From: Telopea speciosissima
Lineage: Eukaryota > Streptophyta > Magnoliopsida > Proteales > Proteaceae
Assembly (NCBI RefSeq): GCF_018873765.1
Contig: NC_057919.1
Span: forward strand, 24,034,698-24,098,697
Direction: 5' to 3'
DNA: 64,000 nucleotides
The number at the start of each line of letters is the position of its first letter. The stretch's first letter is position 1. Positions 31,000 through 43,500 of this stretch are shown here, one piece after another. Made by a program: the position numbers and the translations under genes. A model generated the notes under the pieces. It did no database searches and was not told where the DNA came from. It saw only the letters and a program-made list of their open reading frames with translations.

Positions 31000-33900
31000 T
31001 CAATTCCTCTGCCACACCCTCTCTTCTCCAATAATCCACCTAGTCAGCCTGCTTGAATCTTCAGCCAGGTATTTACAAGTGCTTGGCACAATCCCAAGGT
31101 CAGCGCCAATCTGGTCATAATCATTAAGAGCGGCTTCCATCTCTGCTTCAACTGCTGCATCATCTGCACTATCTACACTGCCCATGCGAAGAAGATCTGA
31201 GTAGTGTCTCTCTTTCTCAGGATCATGTTCAAAGGGTTCCAGTGCTGGGCCCTGGTGGTTACAGGGAAAACCATGAAGGCAGTCAGAAATGAGCAAGCCA
31301 TATGCTTATTCATCCATGATGAAGGCACATCTACATAATTAAATGTTTACAAAGTTGAAAAAAAGTTCAACATGAAACTAGAAATTTTTTAAAAGAAAAA
31401 AAAAGAAGAAAGATAGGACTGCAATGGAACAGAGAATCCAAAATATGGCTTTTTAAGAAGGGAATAATAAAAAGAAACAACAAAACACCAAGAAAAATAT
31501 ACAAATTCTACCAAGTACAGAATACTCAATAACACCCCCCTCCCCCAACAAAAAAATAATAATAAAAAAAACTAAATGCACAAGGTAATGCCAATGTGTT
31601 CCAAAGAGAGTATACAAAGAGAGAATATTCTACGCTAAGTCATTTGCAAATCATGAAACCAATGAGACTAAACTTACCAAGACAACAAAAAATCCATCAT
31701 TTTATAGGGACCAAACCAAAGGTGCATCAATATTTTACCTGACACAACTCAGAGTAGTGCTTGTATATATCACTACTTTCATCTTGATCACAAAGCAGTG
31801 TTCCACCAGACGCTTCATTAAGGTAACTGGCAAACAAATCACAAAATAAATACATTGTCTTGGCACCAGATAATTGATTAATAAACAACATATAATTCAT
31901 GTGCAAATCCCAGGATATAAGAAGAGTTAAATATAAGGACCATCTAGATTCCCTAATACAAAGTTTGAACTAAACCACATGCTTTTAATAATCCTTGGAT
32001 TCAAAATGTCAAGGTTACATGAATCCATTACCACAAAATTGCAGATGACCAGGAACTGAACCTCAAAAATTATCAAGATTAGTGAGTACAACAAACAAAT
32101 ATAATTCATTATTATATAATCAAGGCCAAGGTGAAGGACAATGACAGAAGTGACCAAAAGACATGTAAAAATGTAGAATACACCAAAAAAAGAAAAAAAA
32201 TACGAATGAAGGGTTTGAGCAATAAAATTAATGAATCCAAAGTCCAATGAGCACTAAAGCCATGGGGAATCCCAATGTGGTTGAATCTGGTTTATATCAT
32301 TCATAAAAAATTTCAAGAAATAACACATTTTTTCAAAGATTCTGCATATATAGAAGAAAGAGAGAGAAATTTTGAGATAATAATCTATCAAAGAATAATA
32401 AAAATGAAAGTGATTTAGAAAGAAAATCACAATTCTTAGGGCAACATAATGAGTTCAGTAGTTATAAAAAGCAGAATACTAAAATCTTCTTCTTTTTCTT
32501 TATAAAATAGGAAGAGAGTCGAAAAACATAATGAGTTCAGTAGTAACCCTCAGAAACTCTCCCTGCCTCTGTTTCATTAGGGCTACCTTTCGTACACAAT
32601 TTAATGGTTCAAGAAAAAAAAAGTTCCATCACAACCACTATGGTTCAACCACATGAATTCTAACTTTCCATTCCACTCCATATACAATCTATTTCGTATT
32701 TCATCCAAATCCTCATGACACTTCTTCTTAAAACCTCCACATTGTACATTCTGTCCTTTAAAGCCTTCAACTCAATTGAACCATTATAGTTGACCTTCCG
32801 TCATCTTGTCATCTAATGGTGCTACAGGCATTAAGTGCCAAAAATGCAGTGCAAGAGCAAGTGCAGGATCACGAGCATGAGCCAATGAAAAATAATCTAG
32901 ATCTAAGTGCAAGAAAAAGAACAAGTGCAGTAGCAAGGGCGTGAAAGTGAAAAAATGAGATATAAGGACAAGTGCTGCCACCTACTTAACATCCATACAC
33001 ATGCATGTGATTTAAGGTTTTAAGTTAAAAGATGAACTTCTGTGCAACTGCGCCTCCACACATATTTTCTTAGAATAATTTCCTCTTGATTGAGCCACGC
33101 CTTCGTGGAATGGAAGAGAACTTGATGATGCCTAGGTTCCATAGTTGTCAAGGTGTCACCTAGGTGTCCAGGTGGTTTTCTAGGAGCCTAGGCGGCTACC
33201 GCTTTATTGTAGGGCGCCTTGAACTGGTTTAATTGGTGTTTGTTGAAGTACTGTTCATGTGACACTGTTCACGTGAACAATGATTTGGTTGATATGTGTA
33301 TCTTCTATTTTCCTAGTCCTAGTTGGAGTCCTAGTTTCTAATTATGTCAAGTCCTAATTCTACTGTGAGTTGTTAGTATTAGTTTCAGTTTGAGTTGTTA
33401 GTTCTAGTTCTTTTCGTATTGTAACTTGGAAATTGGAATCCTATCATGATTAGGAATTCCTAATCTGATTAGGAGTTCCCCTTTCTATTGTAATTTCCCC
33501 TCTATAAATAGAGGGGCTTACCTATCAATTGAATAATTCAAGCATTACAATCAATTCTTCTTCCATCTTCTCTTCTCTCTCAAGTTACTGGTTATAAGTC
33601 CTAGGTTTTCTACATGGTATCAGAGCAGTAAGCAAGTACCTGTTTCTCTCTGTTATTGCTGTTTTGAGAGTCGTTTTTGGGTTTCTAGTTGGAAGAAGAA
33701 ACCCTAGTTTATAGACGAAGAAGAACTAGGGTTTCATATACCGTTGAAGATTTGTATGAAAATTCGTACCTGTTCTGCTGAAGATTGAAGCCTAAGTTTG
33801 TTCCTACTGCTGGCCGTTCCGCTGGTTGTATAACTATTGATATCTGGTCACAATTTCTGGTTTCGATTCACTGGTTGTTGTTGATTGAAATTTATTCCTG

Positions 33901-34550
33901 ATTCTTCGACTGGGTTTGCTAGTCATGATTTGCTGAATCCAAACAAACCGACGCCTCTGCTGCAATAATCTCTGGTTTTCTTATTTACATTGCTGATTCT
34001 ATTTTCTGCTAATCGATATCCTGCTACTAACGTCGGCTGGGTTTTCCGCCTCTGATTGCTAGTTACAGAACCAGCTACTTTTGATGGTCGGAGAACTGAT
34101 TGTGGTTTCTGTTTTCAAATATTCCTCGATTTATTTCTTCTAATGGTGTTTATTGTTCTCACCTCTGCTGATGGAGTCTCTCGAGTCTTGTTATCTTTTG
34201 CTTTTGGACCTTGGTAGTGAGGTTGAAGACAATCACTGTCGTGGTATCTTTCCCTTTGGCTACAGCCAGCAAGATATTTGGTTACTTTCTTTTAATTGAC
34301 CATAATGCATTCAATCCCAATGACATAGTTATTTATTATATTCCTTATTTTATCTTTTTCCTAATTTACCCTTGCCTTTATGCCTAATTCAGCTTCTATT
34401 TATCACTTACATTTGCTTCCAAGATTGCCCATACTTCATAACTAGTAATTCCTATTGCATCCCAGTGCTTCTTTGTTTACCAAAAGCCCTTGAAATATTC
34501 TGGTTATTTACCAGATTGCCACTCCTCCCTTAAATTTGGCCTTGCTTATG

Positions 34551-34594
<44 letters not shown>

Positions 34595-37500
34595 TATATA
34601 TACGGATTTCATTTAAATTACAATTCTACCATTCCCCTATTTGACTACCCAATTGACCCTTAAAATTCTGGTTTATTACCAGTTTGCCCTTTGGCTTGGA
34701 TTGTATATAAAAGTGGATTTTTACCAAATTATAACCATGCCATCCTTTTTTTTCCAACACCGTTCCCTTTCAATAATTCTAATTCCCTTCATATCCCATA
34801 CCTTTGGCATATACCCATAACCGCTTTGGAAGTTAATGGTATTCTCCAATTTTGCCATTCCTTCCTTTTTAATTACCCTTAGCACCTCTTGGAAAATTCT
34901 GGTATATTATGTTTTTGCCCCATCTCTTACATCATCTCTTTTATGTCCACGTGTACTACACGTGAGGGGGGGATTATGTACAATACACCTGCAGACATTG
35001 CAGAACGCAGAACTTACAGGAACATTGGTGCAAAACATAGAAGATCAGTTTTCTCCACTATTGCCATTGGGTATCCTTCGTTATTGGGTTGAGTTTGCCA
35101 TAAGGGGGAGATTGAAGTATTGAAATATTGAAGATATTTGGTTGTTGCCTATTTGAGGACTTTTGATTAGGTTGATACAGTTTTTTTCCGCTACCTGATT
35201 CAGTTTGTTTTCACTACTTGCTGCTCTAGTTATTTCACTTCAAGAATCTATGTCACTATGACAATTTGAGATTCATTACGGGATAGCTATTGAAGATCGT
35301 TGAAAGCTGCCTTTTTTGAAAGACATTCCAGTACCGGTTTGCTGATCATGTATGTCCAAGTTTTGAAAATCTATTTTTTCAAGTTCTTGAAGGTTTATTT
35401 GGGAGCTGCATTCATATATCAAGCTGGATTCTGCTGCACCTTAGTTTTTTCCCATTTTGTTCAAGTTGGGCATTAATACCTTTTATGCGCCAACTTGAGG
35501 GAGAGTGTTAGCATTATTATGGAATTCTTGTTTTCCTTTTAGTTCAAGCTAGATCTTCTTTCTTTACTTATTTGTATAATCCAACTTGAGGGGGAGTGTT
35601 GAAATACTGTTCATGTGACACTGTTCACGTGAACAATGATTTGGTTGATATGTGTATCTTCTATTTTCCTAGTCCTAGTTGGAGTCCTAGTTTCTAATTA
35701 TGTCAAGTCCTAATTCTACTGTGAGTTGTTAGTCTTAGTTTCAGTTTGAGTTGTTAATTCTAGTTCTTTTCCTATTGTACCTTGGAATCCTATCATGATT
35801 AGGAATTCCTAATCTGATTAGGAGTTCCCCTTTCTATTGTAATCTCCCCTCTATAAATAGAGGGGCTTACCTATCAATTGAATAATTCAAGCATTACAAT
35901 CAATTCTTCTTCCATCTTCTCTTCTCTCTCAAGTTACTGGTTATAAGTCCTAGGTTTTCTACAGTGTTGAACCAGGTTCGGGCACTTATTTATGCCAAAC
36001 ATCATTAAAGTAAATATTTTTATATTTGTTATTTCATTTACTTAAGATATTATTCATAAATAAGCAAAATGTTGATTCCCTAGACCCCTGTGCCTATTAG
36101 GAGTTGGGCTACATGGCACAAAATTATGGAACATTTAGGGGGGGGGGGGGGGGAGTACAAAGACCAGAATTTCATAATTAAGAACCAGATTGTGAATGGC
36201 TGAAGTACAGGATGAAAGAGTCCAGAGAACTTCCATACAACAGACAGTAAAACCTCTCACAAAAATAGAGAACTTCACCTCTGAATAACATAGCATCCCA
36301 TTTTCATAGAAACAAAAGTGTTAGTTACCTCTTAAAGATATCCTCCTCAGAGATCTCACCAATCAAAGAAATCCAATTGAGGTCACATAAACCAGTGGTG
36401 CTCATCTCATCATCAGACACTCCACCTGAAATTTCGTGTCCTGCAACCTTTGGGCCAGAACCACTTTCTTCAAACTTTCTCTGCCCAAAGAGCCAATTAG
36501 GGCTTTTGAGTTGTATTTCACTGCATCAGATGTATAGAACATTTAAGAGCTTGAGGCATTGTTATATCTTTTATGTGTTCAAAATGTCACCATCTACTAC
36601 AGCTTACCACAAATCTAATCCAGCAGCATAAAGACTATTAGCGAATTTGCAGTTAAGAAACCAAGGAGAGAGAAAAATAAAGTATAAATTGGAGTTATCA
36701 TTTATAAAGCAACATGGTTTAAGCCAAAAGATGACTATCATCTTCCCTAACAACTTTTATTCTGATTTTCCTATCAAAGGAGGGAGGGGGGGGGGGGGAA
36801 GAGATGTTGATTCCCACCAGAGGCAAGGTTAAATTTTTGTTCTTATTTGATGATTTGATCCAACTTGCCCGAGTACCTCTACTGAAAACGCCAATGATAC
36901 AATTACCTTATGTATACTATACAACTACCAAATTTTGTACAGCAATTTTCTTATTCAAGTCACTTGCTAACTTCATATAAACGTTCAAGACACTGATGAT
37001 CTTCTGAATCACAGCAAGTTCAACATAGTGATGTGGCCTTAACCCAATCAAGAAAGCACCAGGTTCTATCCATTTTGGTGCTGCTATAAGCCCAAAAAGA
37101 ATTTTTATTTTTTGGTTGCAAAATATCAAATTCCTCAGTGTTAATTTTTTGGATAAAGTAACTGAATAGGTAGAGGTGGAGGTGGAGGTGACGAATTGCA
37201 GGTGATGGTGCATCTTTCCCTACATTCTTTGTTCTCTCTCTCTTTTCTCCTCTTTTAGAGTATTTGCCAATCCTCAACTTCTAAATCCTCTTGTACTTGT
37301 TTAGTTTTCATTAAACATATGTATAGCTTTTTCACTGCCGATCTAAAACAGAAAGGAAGCAGGGGTCCTCAAAAAAAAATATACTGCCAGTGAGGCAGTG
37401 ACAAAATGCCTTTTATCACCAACTACGACATGGCAGTTTGGTTGCACTCAAACCTCATGGATATGCCAGTGTTAGCAACTAAGAAACCAGAATCACACGT

Positions 37501-40500
37501 GAAGGAGAAGAGTGGCTGCAAGGGGAGGAGCCGTATGTGTTACTTTGCTTTCTCCCTCAAGTACCTTATTTATAATAAAACCATTACAACCATAAAAGGA
37601 AAAAGAAACTAAACCTAGTCTAAAATAGGTAACTAACTTAGACTAGGAAACTGAATCCTAACTCCTAACAATTAAAGACATAAAACAATAAATGTTGAGA
37701 AATAGAATTGATTAATACTTATGTGAATCAATATGATTCCCTAAGCCTTTATTTATACTAATAAAAGAGAATTACATAGACACTTATGACCCTATATAGA
37801 TGACATAAGTATAAACAAAGGAAATAGAATAAATAACATAAGAAGAAAATTAAGAGGAAAGGACCAAAATACCCCTACGGTATTCTGGCCTATATCTCTA
37901 ACACTCCCCCTCAAGTTGGTGCAAAAATGTCACACATGCCCAACTTGGCTAGAAAAGGATGAAACACTTTGCTAGTCAGCCCCTTGGTTAACACATCAGC
38001 CAGCTGATCAGTAGACTTCACATAGGGAACACAGATAAGTCCAGCTTCAAGTTTCTCCTTGATGAAATGTCTGTCCACCTCCACATGCTTAGTACGGTCA
38101 CGTTGGACAGGATTATGAGCGATGCTTATGGCAGCCTTATTGTCACAATATAACATCATTGGAAGTTGGACAGCAACTCCAATATCTTGCAACAGCCCCT
38201 TAAGCCACAACAATTCCCAGATACCATGAGCCATCACACGAAATTCAGCCTCAGCACTGGACTTGGCCACCACATTCTATTTTTTACTACGCTAGGTGAC
38301 AAGGTTCCCACCAACAAAAGAGCAGTATCTAGAGATGGACTTCCTATCACTTGAACCAGCCTAATCTGCATCAACTTCAATCTTCAGATGACCATTGGGA
38401 GACAAAAGTATCCATTGTCCCGGAGCAGACTTCAAGTATCGTAAGATGCGAAGGACTACCTCCATATGAGAAGAATAAGGGTCATGCATAAACTGGCTGA
38501 CCATATTTACTGCAATGGCAATGTCAGGCCGAGTGTGAGATAGGTAGATAAGTTTGCCCACCAACCGCTGATAACAACCTTTGTCAACTAGTGTGCCTTC
38601 TTTCTCCTTGAGTCTTGTCGTAGTTTCTATGGGAGTGTCTGAAGGATGACACCCAAGCAGCCCCGTTTCAGATAGTAGATCTAGGACATACTTTCTTTGA
38701 GATAGAAATATACCCTTTGAAGAACGAGCAATCTCTATCCCTAGAAAATATTTCAGAGTCCCCAGATCCTTAATTTCAAACTCACGGCCAAGGAACAGCT
38801 TCAACCTGTTGATCTCATCACCATCATTACCGGTCACTACAATATCATCAACGTAGACTATGAGGAGAGTAACCTTAGCACCCACACGTTTGATGAACAA
38901 GGTATGATCAACATTGCTTTACTGGTAGCCCATGGGCAGCATAGCCTTGTGAAATCTACCGAACCAAGCTCTAGGTTACTGTTTCAAGCCATAGAGTGCA
39001 CGCTTCAGTTGACACACCTTACCCTTGGTAGCAAGACTTGAAAAACCTGGAGGAATGTCCATATATACTTCTTTTAGTTCACCATGGAGGAAGGCATTCT
39101 TCACATCCAACTGCTGAAGATCCCATCCAAGATTCACTGCACAGGATAGCTAGAGTTTTGCTACCGGTGCCAAAGTCTCCTGGTAGTCAATGCTATATGT
39201 CTGAGTGAAGCCTTTAGCAACCAGGCAGGCCTTGTAACGATCCACTGTACCATCTGCCTTCTGCTTGACCACAAACACCCATTTACAACCCACTGGTTTT
39301 TTTCCTGGAGGAAGAGCTACAAGATCCCACGTATTGTTTTTGTTCAATGCTCTCATTTCTTCCAACATTGCTGCCTTCCACTTCCCATCTGTAGATGCTT
39401 CCTGCCAATTTTTAGGAATGGAAACAAAAGAAAGGGAGGAAACAAAGGTACGAAAAGAGGGAGAAAGAGAATTATAAGAAACAAAACGGGAAAAAGGATG
39501 TAAAGTGTAGGTCCTAGTACCTTTGCGATGTGCAATGGGTAGATCAGAAGAGGAGGGCTCACCAGGAGAAGGAGGATCTGGATCCTGAGGCGGCAACTGG
39601 ATGGGTATCGGTGCTGCAGTAGGCTGATTCTGCCCTCTGTTAGAACATCTCCGGTTATAAGTGAGAATGGTGGAATTGTCAATGGTCCTTTGAAAGTTAC
39701 GAATGGTCCTCTGTACTGGAGTCAGCTCCCCCTGAATAGGAACATTACCACCACCTGTTTCCATGATCTCCCCCTGTATTGGATTCCCCTCAGGTGAAGG
39801 GACAGCAGCCTCGGGAGGCTGGACAGCAGGCACTGGAGGCTGGACAGCAGTCGGGGGGTGTTGGTTGGTGACTATAGGTGATGGAGGGAGGGGAAACCCA
39901 AGAGTATGAACCACATCTTCACTAGAACGCTCCCCCTGAAGAGGTGGGGAGGAATAATAGGAAAGGGTTTCATGGAACACCACATCCATACTGACCATAG
40001 TACAGCGAGTAGGAGGGTGGTAACACTTATATCCTTTCTGGGTTGGACAATAACCCAAAAAAACACACCGTAAGCCACGTGGTTCAAGTTTTCCAGGGGA
40101 ATGAGTATCCCTAGCATAACAGACATAGCCAAATACTTTGGGAGGAACCACAAAGGAGGAATCACCAAGTAAAACGTCAGATGGGGCTACGGGAATCCAG
40201 AACCCGGGAAAGTAACCTATTAATAAGGTAAGCGGCAGTGAGAACCGCATCACCCCAATATTGGGATGGAATATGTCCAGCAAACATTAATGCTCTTGCC
40301 ACTTCCAATAAGTGGCGATTCTTTCTTTCGGCCACACCGTTTTGGGCCGGGGTATCAACACAACTAGTCTGATGTATAATCCCATGATCAGCAAGGTATT
40401 TTTGAAATTGGGATTCCTTATATTCAGTTCCATTATCACTCCGTAAAACCTTAAGAGTGGCCTGGAATTGGGTCTGGACCATTTTATGAAAATGTTCAAA

Positions 40501-43500
40501 ACACGAAAAAACCTGGTTTTTAGACTGAAGAAGATAAATCCAAGTATTCCGAGAATGACAGTCAATAAATGAGACAAACCAACGATGGCCAGAGATAGAG
40601 GTCTTACGATTAGGTCCCCAAACATCTGAATGCACCAAATGAAAACAAGAAGAACTCCTTTTATTAGATAAAGAAAAAGTTGCACGTGTCTGTTTGGCCA
40701 GAACACAAGCCTCACAAAAAAAATTATCCTTATTACATTTGGTGACCAAAGATGGAAATAAATGTGCTAAAATTTCTAATGGAGGGTGACCTAATCTAGA
40801 GTGCCATTGGTAAAGTTCAGAAGAGACCAAGAAGTTCTGATGTAGTGGAGAAGGTAGCGGTGAAGGAAGATGACCATCATCAAGTAGATACAGCCCACCG
40901 TGAACTCTACCCAATCCAATCGTCTTCCCAAACGCCAGATCCTGAAAAACACAATGGGAAGGATAAAAGGTTACCTTGCAGTTAAGATCACGAGCAATAC
41001 TACTAATGGAAAGGAGGTTAGTAGTAAAATTAGGTATATGTAACACAGAAGACAAAGGGAGGTTGGATGTATAGTTGATGATTCATTTTCAAGAGATGGA
41101 AGAAAGGGAACCATCAGCCACCTTGACCTTGTCTTTCCCAGAAGCAAAAGAATATCTATAAAATAAGCTAGAAGTAACAGTCATGTGATCTGTAGCCCCG
41201 GAATCAATGATCTAGGGATGGGAAGCCACAGAAGCATAATGACCACCAAAAACGATACCTGACCAGGCAAAATATGAACCTGAAGGAGTTGAGGAATTGG
41301 CAGTGGCAGCGGAAGTAGTAGAGGCAGCAGCAGCAGAAGATCTTAGTATGCGCAGGAAAGCCTGTAAATCATCCTAGGATAGACCAATGTCTGTAGCCGG
41401 GGCTGTATCAACAGATTCAGATTGATTGGCCTTGCTTTTAGGTTTTTTCTTGGCAGCCCGCTTGGCTTCAAAGTCAGCTGGTTTCCCATAAAGTTTCCAG
41501 CACTTGTCCTTGGTATGATATGGCTTGTGATAGTGGTCACAGGTAATAGGACCTAAAGAAGAGCTACCAACAGATAAAGTACCAATAGGGGCAGCAGTAG
41601 CCTGGGCAGCATCTAGAGAGCCGATCTGTCCGAAACAGGAGGATGTAACATAGCAGCCCTGCGGTTTTCTTCTGAAGAGACCAGGGCATAGGACTGTTCA
41701 AGTGTGGGAAAAGGAGAATGGCCCAACACCTGAACACGAATCTGGTCATATTCAACATTCAACCCGGCCAAGAAGTCATAAACCCGAATCTTGTCAACAT
41801 GCTTCTTATAGGCAGCGATGTTGGCAACTGTATCAGGGTGATAATCCAAAAAATGATCCAATTGCTGCCAGAGGCTGCGGAGAGTGGCATAATATTTAGA
41901 CACAGTGAAGTCTCCTTGAGTAGTATGAAGGACCTTCTTACGAAGCTCATAAACCTGAGCATCATTACCAAGCTGCCCATATGTCTCTTTACATGCTACC
42001 CAAATCTGAGAAGCTGTATCAAGTAGAAGAAAGCCCTGTGCAAGATCTGAATTCATAGAACCAACAAAATATGACATAAGAAGACCATTGTTGGCTAGCC
42101 ATCGAGTCTTGGCAGGACCAGGGGCAGTCGGCATAGGGATAGTCCCATCAATATAACCAGTGAGGCCACGGCCAGCAATAGCAAAAGATGCAGATCGAGA
42201 CCATAGCAGATAGTTGTTGCCGTCTAACTTGATACGGTTAGGGTGGAGATCATGAAAATCAGATTTGTCATGGTTAACCGGATCAGATGTAGCCGTGGAC
42301 ATATCAGTGGAGTCACCCATGGTGCAAAGAAGAGCTGTCCAGCAGAGAAACCCACCGGAGAGACCACACCAGGTGCTGAAAGGTGAGCCGAATGACCCTT
42401 GGTGATGGGAAATACACCGCCCAAAAAACCAGCAGCAAAAGAGGAGCCCTCCCCAAGATCGAGTGTGTTAGGGTTGTTGAAGAAAACCCAAAAAAAAACA
42501 GAGATCGATGGGGCAGGTTAATCCAAAAAAAAATTGTTGAAGAATGCTGATCAACTCTGTCCAATATACTGTAGAGATTGTCCTTGATGAAGAATAAAAA
42601 ACACCAAAAGAAGCAGGAGCCGCAAGCAGCCCAATCCCAAACCGAGAAGATGCAAGGTTTTTGTGAAGTAAAAAAAACCTGAAAGGAGGTCTCGATAGGG
42701 AGATGGGGTCTTCAGGTCTGAAGTAGTCTCGATAGGAGCAGGCCAATGTCGCAGGAGGCTTCCCAATAGAAGGAGAAGCAGTCCTAATAAATCCTGGACT
42801 GAACTTAAATAAAAACAGGAAACTCCAATTATCGCAATAGTGAACCAGCAGCCATCGAGAGAAAGGTTTAGGTCGTGGAAAAAAAGGAATAAAAGAGGTG
42901 GGAAGGGGCAGCAACTAAATCATGTGATCACCTCTGCATTGCTGCCCTTAGAGAAGGAGAAGAAGCAAGGAGAAGGGGGAGAAAAAAAATCGAGATAGAA
43001 GGGAAAGAGAAGAGAACACGATGGGAGGGAGGGAGGGGTTTTTGAAAAAATTAGAATCGTTGCTCTGATGCCATGTTGAGAAATAGAATTGATTAATGCT
43101 CAAGTAAATCAATATGATTCCCTAAGCCTTTATTTATACTAATAAAAGAGAATTACATAGACACTTATGCCCCTATATAGATGACATAAGTATAAACAAA
43201 GGAAATAGAATAAATAACATAAGAAGAAAATTAAGAGGAAAGGACCAGAATACCCCTACGGTATTCTGGCCTATATCTCTAACAATAAAGGAAACCATAA
43301 TGGACTTAACCATAATAGGGACACTCCCCCTATCGTGGTACACTTCTCAACACTCCCCCCTCAAGCTGGAGTGTACAGATATCAAAAGAAAGGTTCTAGC
43401 TTGGACCAAAAAGAATAGAAAATCAAACTCAACACCAGTCTTAAATAGTAGTTGTAGACTTCAGTGAGCACAGAGGAAACTCCAATAAAACCAGTAGAAA

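Larger units (their letters stand above)
33241..35963 (+). mobile_element. Non-autonomous LTR retrotransposon (2.7 kb, no coding domains)
   Basis: LTRs at 33241-33614 and 35597-35963, target duplication GTGTT (33236-33240, 35964-35968), primer site TGGTATCAGAGC (33615-33626) complementary to initiator tRNA-Met, and PPT CTTGAGGGGGAG before the right LTR. The roughly 2-kb interior encodes no gag, integrase or RT that I can see and includes an AT microsatellite. The LTRs differ by about six substitutions and one 7-bp deletion. It is antisense to the host SAC gene. Confidence 0.93.
37693..43284 (-). mobile_element. Ty1-copia retrotransposon A, in the SAC intron
   Basis: 211-bp LTRs (37693-37903, 43074-43284), target duplication ATAAA (37688-37692, 43285-43289), primer site TGGCATCAGAGC after the 5' LTR and PPT CTTGAGGGGGAG before the 3' LTR, all on the minus strand, the same direction as the SAC gene. 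About six LTR differences by hand count. Full length at 5.6 kb but coding-defective. Confidence 0.95.

Noticed and set aside
36917-37213. 98-codon minus-strand frame inside the SAC intron
   Set aside because: No similarity to a known family, no splice context and not needed by the SAC reading frame.
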